64,000 nt of DNA from an uncultured Sedimentitalea sp. (GTDB taxonomy: Bacteria; Pseudomonadota; Alphaproteobacteria; Rhodobacterales; Rhodobacteraceae), in assembly GCA_947504115.1 (NCBI GenBank), contig CANNGH010000011.1:1-64000 (forward strand), read 5' to 3'. Under the pieces are notes generated by a model. The model saw only the letters and a list, made by a program, of their open reading frames with translations, had not been told where the DNA came from and did not search any database. Below are positions 37,060-45,661 of this stretch, one piece after another. Position 1 is the first letter of the stretch. Each line of letters begins with the position of its first letter. The position numbers and the translations under genes are program-made.

Positions 37060-37911
37060 ATGACCGAGGAATTCCACCCGATGGACAGCCCGCAGGACCA
37101 GCCGGGCCGCGAGCATGCGATGGAGCCCGAGCCCGATTACACCCCGCGCTATCCCGGCTCGGGGCGGCTGAAAGACAAGGTAGCGCTGATCACCGGCGGC
37201 GATTCCGGCATCGGGCGCGCCACGGCGATCCTTTTTGCGCGCGAGGGCGCGCGGATCGCGATTGTTTATCGTGACGAGGCCCGCGATGCGCAGAAGGCGA
37301 AGGAATTGATCGAAAAAGAAGGTCTGGAGGCGCTGCTGATCCAGGGCGATGTCGGCGACAAGGCGTTTTGCGAGGACGCGGTGGCGCAGGTGATCGACCG
37401 GTTCGGGCAACTCGACATCCTGGTGAACAATGCCGGCGAGCAGCATGCCCGCGACAATCCCGAGAAGATCGAGCAGGCGCAGATCGAGCGCACCTTCCGC
37501 ACCAACATCTTCGGCACGATCTTCATGACGCAGGCGGCGCTGCCGCATCTGGACCGGGGCGCGCGGATCATCTGCGTCACGTCCGTGACGGCCTGGAAGG
37601 GCCAGGATCTGCTGATCGACTATGCCTCGACCAAGGGGGCGATCCTGGCCTTCCTGCGCGCCATGTCCAGCAAGCTGGCGCCGAAGGGCATTCTGGTCAA
37701 CGGGGTGGCACCGGGGCCGATCTGGACGCCGCTGATCCCTGCCTCGTTCCCGGAAGAGGCCATAAAGGATTTCGGCAAGAACACGCCGCTCGGCCGCGTC
37801 GGTCAGCCCAACGAGGTGGCCCCTTCCCTGCTGTTCCTGGCCTGCGAGGATTCCTCCTACATGACCGGGCAGGTGCTGCATCCCAACGGCGGCACACTGG
37901 TGGGTGGCTGA
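37060..37911 (+). CDS. SDR-family oxidoreductase (YghA-like)
   Basis: The 283-residue protein has the SDR cofactor motif TGGDSGIGRATAI (GxxxGxG), the NNAG motif in ILVNNAGEQHA, and the catalytic S-Y-K in VTSVTAWKG, DYASTKGAI. An N-terminal 40-residue extension (HPMDSPQDQPG) is typical of YghA and GsiB-adjacent dehydrogenases in stress clusters. The substrate is probably a small aldehyde or sugar. It follows DUF892 by 88 bases and is convergent with the next gene. Confidence 0.87.
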   Translation: MTEEFHPMDSPQDQPGREHAMEPEPDYTPRYPGSGRLKDKVALITGGDSGIGRATAILFAREGARIAIVYRDEARDAQKAKELIEKEGLEALLIQGDVGDKAFCEDAVAQVIDRFGQLDILVNNAGEQHARDNPEKIEQAQIERTFRTNIFGTIFMTQAALPHLDRGARIICVTSVTAWKGQDLLIDYASTKGAILAFLRAMSSKLAPKGILVNGVAPGPIWTPLIPASFPEEAIKDFGKNTPLGRVGQPNEVAPSLLFLACEDSSYMTGQVLHPNGGTLVGG

Positions 37912-37939
37912 ACCCGCGCTGTTGCAGAGCGGCATCCGC

Positions 37940-38719
37940 TTAAGGCGATCCCATTCCGGCGCAAGAGAATTCCCTCAAAGGAAGGAGCACAAATAGCTTC
38001 GCTGTCACGCGCACGCTTTGCATGTCCTTCTCGATTATCGTTCGCGACCTTTGGGGGGGAATGGGCGGACCGGGGTCAGTGCCATCGGGATCCTTCGATA
38101 CCTTTCCAGCCGGATCGATGCGTTGCATACGCTGATCGATCACGCCGTCCGGACGATGACGCCGTCGCTCGAGCGCCGTATCGGCAGGCTTCGGACCAAA
38201 CTCTCCTGTCGGTCTGGTTGCCGATCTCGCCTGGCGCGAGCTTCGCGATTGTCGGTGAGCACCGGAAGCGGCGTGAAGTCCAAGCGCCAATCCCACTCCG
38301 AGTGCCCCAAGACCGGCAAGGACACCTTGCCAGCCCAGCACAAGTTCCCATCCCGGTGTCAGGCGCGCGGGGATGAGCCCGTAATCCACTATGCCGGCGA
38401 TGACAGCCGTGCCCAGCCCGGCTGTCCAGGAGGCCGTGCCGCTGGAATGCAGCCAGCGACGGACGAGGTAAAGCAGGAGCACAGCGACACCCGCCCAAAA
38501 GAAGCAGGACAGGACGTGAAGAAGCGTGCCGCTGCCCGTATGCGCCCAATCAGCCTCTGCAACTTCTGCCGCTTCCGGTCCATGAAACGCATGGCTCGTT
38601 GCATTCAACGGCATCCACCACGACAATCCCTCAGCTGCCGAAAAGAGGCCCAAACCGAGGACAGTGAGCACGACCGCTCCCGTCCCCGCCGTGAAAAATG
38701 CGCGTCCTGGACGTTCCAT
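37940..38719 (-). CDS. Multi-pass membrane protein of unknown function
   Basis: The 259-residue protein has four helices (about residues 8-30, 62-84, 95-118, 130-155) with motifs HTGSGTLLHVLSCFFWAGVA and GIVDYGLIPARLTPGWELVL, then a polar tail of about 100 residues rich in arginine and proline. The ATG at 38719 (MERPGRAFFTAGTG) is chosen over the upstream frame. It is convergent with the SDR gene and preceded on its own strand by an EcfG-like site. I do not recognise a family name. Confidence 0.65.
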   Translation of the reverse strand: MERPGRAFFTAGTGAVVLTVLGLGLFSAAEGLSWWMPLNATSHAFHGPEAAEVAEADWAHTGSGTLLHVLSCFFWAGVAVLLLYLVRRWLHSSGTASWTAGLGTAVIAGIVDYGLIPARLTPGWELVLGWQGVLAGLGALGVGLALGLHAASGAHRQSRSSRQARSATRPTGEFGPKPADTALERRRHRPDGVIDQRMQRIDPAGKVSKDPDGTDPGPPIPPQRSRTIIEKDMQSVRVTAKLFVLLPLREFSCAGMGSP

Positions 38720-38762
38720 CGGTGCCTCCGTGCTGGTTCGAGCTGGTTCGAGCATGATACCA

Positions 38763-38788
38763 AACTGCTTTACCCGCCCGGTTGTTCC
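38763..38788 (-). promoter_or_regulatory. Putative EcfG-type stress promoter (membrane protein)
   Basis: On the minus strand GGAAC (38788-38784) is followed after 17 bases by AGTT (38766-38763). The site ends 43 bases before the start codon at 38719. It is the only minus-strand member of the four similar sites in the cluster. Confidence 0.5.
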
Positions 38789-38969
38789 CGAAGCATTTCC
38801 GATCGAAAATGTGATTTGTACGCGGGCGGACGTAAGTCTGCGGTTAAGCGAAGGTTGCTCGTCATCCACGGCAAGTGTGAGAGGCCGCTGGCTGGAAACC
38901 TCTATCCTGCCCTGATGAAATTGCCCGCATTACAACGACATTTGAGCACACCGACTTCTTTCTCAACTA

Positions 38970-39241
38970 GGGCCTGTGGACATTCATCTTGATGCAATCA
39001 GTGCAGCGGCAAGGTTCCAATTGGCGGTGTAGCTACAATCGGTCTTGTCATAGCGTGTTGCTATACCTCTGAATTCCTTGATCTTCGCGAAGTAGTTTTC
39101 AACCAGATGCCGCCACTTATAGGCTTCGGTGTCGTAGTCACGCTGTTGCTTTCGATTTGATTTCGGTGGGATCACGGCGCTTGCGCCACGTTCGTCCAGC
39201 TCCTCCAGAAGCCAGTTGGCGTCGAACGCTTTATCCGCCAA
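38970..39241 (-). mobile_element. IS5-family element, transposase C-terminal fragment
   Basis: The minus strand reads ADKAFDANWLLEELDERGAS and later HLVENYFAKIKEFRGIATRYDK, the C-terminal part of an IS427-group IS5 transposase with its glutamate. The left end near 38970 (GGGCCTGTGGACA) looks like the element terminus. The right side is cut at about 39241, where BON-protein coding sequence begins. It is a dead fragment that removed the start of that gene. Confidence 0.75.
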
Positions 39242-39244
39242 AAA

Positions 39245-39720
39245 CGCGCCGAAAGAGACATCCTCGATATACGGGAGACGACTTCACCTCCCTACGCAAT
39301 TATGGAAATTACGGGCGGTCCGGCCAGGAAGTGTATGCCCGGCGGGGACGGGACGACCGAGATTGGGGCGATCGCGCCATGGATGAGGTCAAATCCTGGT
39401 TCGGAGATGAGAACGCCGAGCAGCGGCGGGAGCGCGACCATCGCGGACGCGGTCCCAAGAATTATCAGCGTTCGGATTCCCGGATCGAGGAAGAGGTCAA
39501 CGACCGCTTGACTGATGACCGGCGCATAGACGCCTCCCATATCGAGGTATCGGTCTCGGATCGCGAGGTGATCCTGGATGGGACCGTCTCCACGAAAGCC
39601 GAGAAACGATGGGCGGAAGATTGTGCCGACGAGGTATCAGGGGTGACACACGTGCAGAACAATCTCCGGATTTCGGCCCAGTCCGACACGCAGGAGCAGT
39701 CTGACACGCAGGAGATTTTG
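39245..39720 (+). pseudogene. BON-domain stress protein, 5' end lost to an IS5 fragment
   Basis: The frame reads RNYGNYGRSGQEVYARRGRD, DEVKSWFGDENAEQRRERDH and RGRGPKNYQRSDSRIEEEVN, then the BON domain DASHIEVSVSDREVILDGTV and VSGVTHVQNNLRI. BON proteins of this form are envelope or osmotic-stress proteins. The natural start is missing because the IS5 fragment abuts it. The C-terminus carries a duplicated SDTQEQ segment and then runs into insertion-sequence DNA. Confidence 0.7.
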
Positions 39721-39755
39721 AGCGGCAAAACCAGCCTTCAGATAAGAAGGCGTGA

Positions 39756-40699
<944 letters not shown>

Positions 40700-40700
<1 letters not shown>

Positions 40701-41521
40701 AAAGCCTTCGCAGCATTGATCGAATGAACGCCCATCGCAGGAATGCCAACGCGTTCTGGTTCAGGCACTCCCAGTCCTTGGCCAGGCGGCGGCAGCGATT
40801 GAGCCATCGATGGTCCGCTCGACCACCCACCGCTTGGGCAGGACGACGAATTTTCCGACGTCCGTGCGCTTGACGATCTCGACATTTACCTTGCGGCAAA
40901 CCTCCTTCAATCCCTCCCGGAATTTCGGCCCCTGATAGCTGCTGTCGGCGTAAAGTTTCAGAAGTGAAGGATACCGTCCGAACAGAGCACCCATCAGCAG
41001 AACGCCCCCGTCACGGTCCTGAATGGCAGCCGAATGCACGATGGCCTGCATCAGGAAACCTTGGGTGTCGACGAGAATGTGGCGTTTCTTGCCCTTGATC
41101 TTCTTGCCGGCGTCACAGCCCGGCGCATCGATCAAGACCCCCCTTTCTCTGCGCTTTTGACGCTTTGGCTGTCGATGATCGCGGCAGTCGGGCTGCCGTT
41201 TCGGCCAGCCATCTCCCGGCACCGGTCGTAGAGCGCATGATGGATGCGATCGAGTGTGCCATCATGGTTCCAGCGGCGGAAGTAGTTGTTTACCGTGCTG
41301 CGCGGCGGCAAGTCCTTTGGCAGCGCCGCCCATTGGCAACCGGTGCCGAGAATGTACATCAGTCCATTGACGATCTCCCGCATCACGACCGTCCGTTTGT
41401 TTCCACCCCGTTTGGCGGGCGGGATCAGTGGCGCAATGATCTCCCATTCCTCGTCCGTCAAATCGCTGGGATAGCGCAGTCCACTGCGGTCATAACGACC
41501 GCGGTTATCGTTGGTCCTCAT
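40700..41521 (-). pseudogene. IS5-family transposase, two-frame and damaged
   Basis: The first frame starts at 41521 (MRTNDNRGRYDRSGLRYPSD) and contains LTDEEWEIIAPLIPPAKRGG and SPTAAIIDSQSVKSAEKGG, with the first catalytic aspartate. The frame change occurs in an AAAGGGGGGG run near 41140, a usual programmed frameshift site in this group, after which KKIKGKKRHILVDTQGFLMQ and KLYADSSYQGPKFREGLKEV (second aspartate) follow. A further damage near 40815 moves KRWVVERTI into another frame. The protein is probably inactive. Confidence 0.72.
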
Positions 41522-41560
41522 CCAGAAGCTCCTGCAAAACCTTGCCTCTGCCAAGGATTC
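40700..41560 (-). mobile_element. IS5-family element (IS1031/IS427-like), truncated at its 3' end
   Basis: The two-frame transposase of this element is read on the minus strand from 41521. The right end lies in the GATTCACAAGTGATTCC region just upstream of the first start. The left (3') end is lost where it abuts the IS21 fragment near 40700. The two fragments truncate each other, so neither end pair is complete. Confidence 0.6.
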
Positions 41561-41619
41561 ACAAGTGATTCCAAAGATTCAAGATGATCTAGGACGGACA
41601 CTCAGGCCTTTAACCTGCG

Positions 41620-41963
41620 TCCATACGTGCATGGGTGTTCACGCTTTGGAAATAAGATTTCTCACCTGCAAAAAGCATTTCGAAACGGAGTGATACCAGC
41701 CGCCATGTCGTCGGAGGTAATTGCCAATTTCTTATTCCGTATTGTTGTAGCTGCCAGTTTTATATATTTTCTCTTTCTTGTTTTATCGAGATGCAAGATA
41801 TCCAAGTCTTTGAAAAAGGAAATGAAGCATTCCTTTATTTTTGATATATTTTTTGATAAGGGAAAAATCCGTATTTTTGATCCCTTCATGTTCTTTAGGT
41901 TTTAAAGATTTCGATAGACTTGCCTTCTTTCCAATACAAAAAATGCGAAATCCTTTTTCAAAT
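41620..41963 (+). repeat. AT-rich dispersed repeat, copy 2
   Basis: This copy matches 23283-23634 in the same orientation, differing by scattered substitutions and small indels. It follows the IS5 element and precedes the integrase region. It carries one open frame that copy 1 has lost (41705-41905). The two copies bracket about 18 kb. The low GC content stands out strongly against the neighbouring genes. Confidence 0.75.
41705..41905 (+). CDS. Possible small membrane protein in the AT-rich repeat
   Basis: The 66-residue frame (MSSEVIANFLFRIVVAASFI then YFLFLVLSRCKI) has one membrane helix and a basic then aromatic tail (FIFDIFFDKGKIRIFDPFMF). In repeat copy 1 the equivalent frame has a stop at codon three and a one-base deletion. 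Nucleotide conservation between copies is not clearly codon-shaped, so this may not be a gene. No family is recognised. Confidence 0.3.
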   Translation: MSSEVIANFLFRIVVAASFIYFLFLVLSRCKISKSLKKEMKHSFIFDIFFDKGKIRIFDPFMFFRF

Positions 41964-42136
41964 TCACTTAATCCACATAATTCAACACGTTGAGCGCTAT
42001 CGCCGGCCCCATTTTCAGGTCATGAGGTTCCCCATGCTTCATAGTGATGTGCAGATCGTCGGACAGTGTGCCGGCCTCATTCACAGCACGATGCCCCGGC
42101 TGACCCAGCGTCAGACCGGGCGGGAGAACTCGGCCG
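41964..42136. other. Short gene-free stretch before the 42137 ORF
   Basis: About 170 bases show no supported gene and no clear repeat. The opposite-strand frame across it lacks family features. Confidence 0.3.
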
Positions 42137-42451
42137 ATGGCACGGGACCGGAAGAAACATGCAAGCGACAGGGAGGTGCGCACCACCCCGCCCCCAGCCG
42201 CTACAGTTTCGACCAGAACCGCGTATGTTGCGCGCATCGAAGCCGCGATGACCAAGATCGCTCGTGCTCTTCCTGAAAATCCTTCACTTGGTCTGATCTG
42301 GACGCGGCTGGAGAATATGCACGCGCAGGCCGTCACCCAACAACGAGCGGAGACCGAGGCCCAGGCCGGCGCCCGCGCGTGGCTGGCGGCTCAGAACGAA
42401 ATGTCGGTCAGAAGTGCGGCCGTGTCGGCCAGTGACAAACCCGCGCCGTAA
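42137..42451 (+). CDS. Hypothetical small protein convergent with the integrase
   Basis: The 104-residue frame is helical in its second half (TAYVARIEAAMTKIARALPE, then LGLIWTRLENMHAQ and QRAETEAQAGARAWLAAQNE). It overlaps the integrase 3' end by 61 bases in the opposite strand. No family is recognised. The composition looks coding rather than random, but the overlap leaves doubt. Confidence 0.4.
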   Translation: MARDRKKHASDREVRTTPPPAATVSTRTAYVARIEAAMTKIARALPENPSLGLIWTRLENMHAQAVTQQRAETEAQAGARAWLAAQNEMSVRSAAVSASDKPAP

Positions 42452-43683
42452 CGTTCCCTGTCAATGTCGTGCCCCATGAGGTCAGCCTTGACCCGCTCGG
42501 GAAAGTTCGCTTTCAGCATCCGGTCTTCAAAGGCATGCCGCAGGCTGTAAACCACGTGGTCGTCGGATTCCATGAGACCGTTGTTCCGCAAGAAGTTGAG
42601 CTGTGCCGCCGAGAGTGATGACGGTGTCTCGCGGTAGCGGGGAAAGCCGTCGGGAAACTTTCGCGCGGCTTCGAGGGCAACGCCAACCAGCGGAATGTCC
42701 CGCATCGCTCGCTTTGTCTTGACGACACGTCCATCCGCCCGGATTTGGATGTGCGGAACATTCGCATTCAGAGCCAGTCGCGCAGGCGTAAGGGTTGCAA
42801 CCTCCGACGGACGCGCGCCCGTGTTCATGCAAATCAACAATATCGCCCTGGCTTCGGGATTGAGCCCGTCGAGCGCACCTTTCGCCAAGAGCCGATCCCT
42901 GATCCAGTCGGACGAAAACGGAGGCGGTGACACCGCATCGACCTTCGGCAAACGCCAGTTGCGCTTGGGAATTGGCAGGATGACTTCCAGCCCCAAGCCG
43001 TCGATCACCGTGTGGAGCACGTTCGTCAATTTGTCGAAATCCTTGTTCGCGGTGTTGTTGGACCGATCCTCCAGATCAATTTTCTCAATCCAGAACGAGC
43101 GGAACGACAAGAAGTCCTCGCGCCTGAGAGCCGTCAACGGCCGATCACCATTCACCGCAATCCATCGATTGAGCGCCCGCTTGAACGGATTCTCCCATTT
43201 CCTGATTTGATCGCGGGATTTTCCCAGTCGTCGATCCGGGGTCAGCTTGTGAAATTCGGACCAGACTTCCGACATCAGCAGCGGTGGCGCTTCTGCGGTG
43301 CCCATCAAGGCGACGGTTTCATCCGGATCAACCCGATCATTCGTCACGCTTATCGCTTCGATCCGTTCCAGCAGTGCATCCTCCGGAAGGGCCGCGATCT
43401 GCGTCACCGGCAAATAGTTGAAGCCTCGATCCTGAGCGACCTTGCGAACCGCATCATAGGCCGCCCGCGCATCGGAGGCCCGACCGTCGAGCTTGGCCTG
43501 CCAGTGGTCGAGCTGCGCCTGCCAGACCCGGGGCGCCTTCTGGCTCGCAAGCCGATGCGAGTCGGTCTCCAGTGAAATGGAAATGACTCTTTTACGGGTC
43601 TCGACAAGCTCATACCGCTTGGGAATTCGTCTCACGAGATACCAAGTCTCGCCTCGCAGCGTCAGATTCAGGGGTTTCGGCAT
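42391..43683 (-). CDS. Tyrosine recombinase (phage/island integrase)
   Basis: The 430-residue protein has an N-terminal segment GETWYLVRRIPKRYELVETR typical of the DUF6538 group, a core-binding helical domain, and the catalytic domain: CMNTGARPSEVATL with the first arginine, VVYSLRHAFEDRML with HxxR, and LMGHDIDRERYGAG with the final histidine and tyrosine. All are present. AGGAG precedes the ATG. Its start is 149 bases from the 3' end of the tRNA-Arg gene, so the probable attachment site is the tRNA 3' end and the island extends to the left of it. Confidence 0.9.
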   Translation of the reverse strand: MPKPLNLTLRGETWYLVRRIPKRYELVETRKRVISISLETDSHRLASQKAPRVWQAQLDHWQAKLDGRASDARAAYDAVRKVAQDRGFNYLPVTQIAALPEDALLERIEAISVTNDRVDPDETVALMGTAEAPPLLMSEVWSEFHKLTPDRRLGKSRDQIRKWENPFKRALNRWIAVNGDRPLTALRREDFLSFRSFWIEKIDLEDRSNNTANKDFDKLTNVLHTVIDGLGLEVILPIPKRNWRLPKVDAVSPPPFSSDWIRDRLLAKGALDGLNPEARAILLICMNTGARPSEVATLTPARLALNANVPHIQIRADGRVVKTKRAMRDIPLVGVALEAARKFPDGFPRYRETPSSLSAAQLNFLRNNGLMESDDHVVYSLRHAFEDRMLKANFPERVKADLMGHDIDRERYGAGLSLADTAALLTDISF

Positions 43684-43717
43684 AGCGGGCTCCTACCTTA
43701 GGAGCGACGACCATACC

Positions 43718-43753
43718 GGAATGTCATGCAAAATGTCATGCAAAATGTCATGC
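43718..43753 (+). repeat. Three tandem 12-bp repeats beside the integrase
   Basis: The unit AAAATGTCATGC occurs three times (43718-43729 with a GG start, 43730-43741, 43742-43753) between the integrase gene and the tRNA. Helically phased short repeats of this kind are common arm-type or excisionase binding sites next to attachment sites. No CRISPR-like spacing exists. Confidence 0.6.
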
Positions 43754-43831
43754 AGAAAACGCCGGACAAAAGCAAATTTAAGGAACTTCTCAAGAAGTTC
43801 AGATTGTTAGAGATAGGGAATTTCCTGAAAG

Positions 43832-43908
43832 TGGCGGACCGAGGAGGATTCGAACCCCCGACCCCTTGATTCGTAGTCAAGTACTCTATCCAGCTGAGCT
43901 ATCGGTCC
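43832..43908 (-). tRNA. tRNA-Arg (anticodon ACG)
   Basis: The minus-strand gene is 77 bases long. The acceptor arms GGACCGA and TCGGTCC pair fully, with discriminator G and an encoded CCA. The D arm (AGCTCAGCTGGATAGAGT), the anticodon arm with loop CTACGAA (anticodon ACG) and the T arm (GGGGGTTCGAATCCTCC) are all normal. The 3' end faces the integrase gene, making it the probable attachment site. Confidence 0.95.
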
Positions 43909-44247
43909 ACAATTGCGGGGAATAGACGTGGGAGGCGGGCAATGCAAGGCAAAAATTCCAGGCTGCAAAAGGCCTCTGGTTCAGCGGCAGAACGTCTCGC
44001 TCTCGCTGCGCTGTCCCAGGCTTCGCGGAGATGCGGATCGGGAAAAACCGGCAAGCCGAGCGGAGGAGGGGCAGCGCGATATGCGGCGCGGATGCTGGTG
44101 AGCGACGGCGGCGCATCCGCTCCACGCTCGGGTTTCTCGCTGCGCACGGCGGAAACTCGGTCTGATTGCTGTTTGGCGCCCCTTCGCTGGCTCCTCCCGT
44201 TCGCGGGCCATTCGTCGGCCTGCACCCGCAGACCGCTCGGAAAGGCT
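43909..44247. other. Spacer between tRNA-Arg and the sensor kinase gene
   Basis: About 340 GC-rich bases contain no gene I can support. The frames that extend the kinase reading on the other strand lack family features. The tRNA promoter must lie near the left end. Confidence 0.4.
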
Positions 44248-45645
44248 TCAGCCGTTCGGCGAGATCTTGTCGCCGAGCGGCAGCACGATCCGGAACACCG
44301 TGCCGTCCGGGCCGGTGCGGTCCAGGTTGAGCCATCCGCCGTGGCCACGCACCAGTTCGGACGAAATCGCCAGACCCAGCCCTGCGCCGCCCTTGCGCGC
44401 GCCGCCCTGAAACGGCGTGAACAGGTGGGTTTGCGCCTTTTGCGGCAGGCCGGGGCCGGTGTCGGAGACGCATATCACGCAATTGTCGTCGTCTTCCGTC
44501 GCCGTGATACCGATTTCCCCGCCTTTTCCCGATTGCACCAGCGCCTGACGCGCATTGCGCACGAGGTTGAAAATGACCCGGAACAATTGCTCGGGATCGG
44601 CGCGCACCATCAGCGTGGCCGGCACGTCTTCGGAGAGGCTGATGTCCTGGGACTCCTCTACCGCCAGACGTTCGCTGTCGAGGACGTCCGAAACGATATC
44701 CAGCAGACGCACCCGGCTGAGGCGCGGCGGCGGCTCCTCGGCCTTGCCGAAGGCGAGCGTGGATTCGGTCAGGTTGATCGCACGGGTGATCGAGTTCACC
44801 AGTTTCGGGGCGAGACGGCGCACGGCGGGATCCTCGCTCGCGCCGATACGGTCCACGAATAGTTGCGCGCTGGTCAGGATGTTGCGCAGATCGTGGCTGA
44901 CCTTGGCGACCGCACCGCCAAGCTGCGCCAGCCGTTCCTTTTGCTTGAGCGCCTGCGTCAGTTGCGTCTGCAGCGTCAACAGCGCCTCTTCGGCCTCGCG
45001 CAGTTCGGCGACACTGGCGCTCGGCGTGATGATGCCGCGCGCATCCTCGGGCGCGGCGGCATAGCGCTGCATATAGCCGACGACCCCCTTGATCGGGCGC
45101 ACGAGAAGCATGCGCACCGCGATGAACAGCAGCAGCGCCGTAAACACCGATATGACCGCCGACAGAGCGAGGATGCGCAGGCCATAGTCGATCATCGCCG
45201 CGCGCAGGGGCGCCGTTTCCATCGTGATCTCGATCAGCGAACCGGCCTGTCGCACCGGGGCGCCGATCACGCGGATGATCTGGTTTTCCGGCTTGAACAG
45301 TCGTGCCATCGCATCGCGGATCAGGGTGAACGCTCCGGCGTCGCGCAGATCGAATGTGGCCGAGATCGCCTCGGGCAGCGGCGAATCCAGCACCAGTTGG
45401 CGCACCTCGTTGCGGCGCAGCACGACGTTGAACACCTCGGCGTTTTCCAGCAATTCGGTCTCGAGCCGGCTGTCGATGATGTCGTCCGCCAGCAGCGCAA
45501 GCGAGGCGATTTGCGCCCGCTCCAGCCGATTGCGCAGGTAATCCTCGCGAAAACGCGCGACCGACGGCACGAAGATCAGCACCTCGGCCAGCATGACGAA
45601 AACCGTGGTCAGGATCAGGAAACGGCCCGAAAGCGTGTTCAGCAT
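44248..45645 (-). CDS. Sensor histidine kinase with periplasmic sensor and HAMP domain
   Basis: The 465-residue protein has helices at about residues 10-32 and 155-180 flanking a periplasmic domain of 120 residues, a HAMP linker (LVRPIKGVVGYMQRYAAAPE), a coiled coil, a HisKA-type box (KVSHDLRNILTSA, H251) and a full HATPase domain with NLVRNARQAL, SDTGPGLP, FTPFQGGARKGGAGLGLAIS. No response regulator lies next to it here. GAAGGGG precedes the ATG. The next gene upstream on the strand is the flavoprotein, 16 bases away. Confidence 0.88.
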   Translation of the reverse strand: MLNTLSGRFLILTTVFVMLAEVLIFVPSVARFREDYLRNRLERAQIASLALLADDIIDSRLETELLENAEVFNVVLRRNEVRQLVLDSPLPEAISATFDLRDAGAFTLIRDAMARLFKPENQIIRVIGAPVRQAGSLIEITMETAPLRAAMIDYGLRILALSAVISVFTALLLFIAVRMLLVRPIKGVVGYMQRYAAAPEDARGIITPSASVAELREAEEALLTLQTQLTQALKQKERLAQLGGAVAKVSHDLRNILTSAQLFVDRIGASEDPAVRRLAPKLVNSITRAINLTESTLAFGKAEEPPPRLSRVRLLDIVSDVLDSERLAVEESQDISLSEDVPATLMVRADPEQLFRVIFNLVRNARQALVQSGKGGEIGITATEDDDNCVICVSDTGPGLPQKAQTHLFTPFQGGARKGGAGLGLAISSELVRGHGGWLNLDRTGPDGTVFRIVLPLGDKISPNG

Positions 45646-45661
45646 GTCGCCCCTTCTTCGG

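Noticed and set aside
43718-43753. Possible CRISPR array
   Set aside because: Repeat units are only 12 bp and directly adjacent with no spacers; no cas genes occur in the window.
43833-43909. Duplicate tRNA 3' end as the second attachment site
   Set aside because: I looked for the tRNA-Arg 3' sequence to the left of the integrase and found no copy in this window, so no attL/attR pair is claimed.
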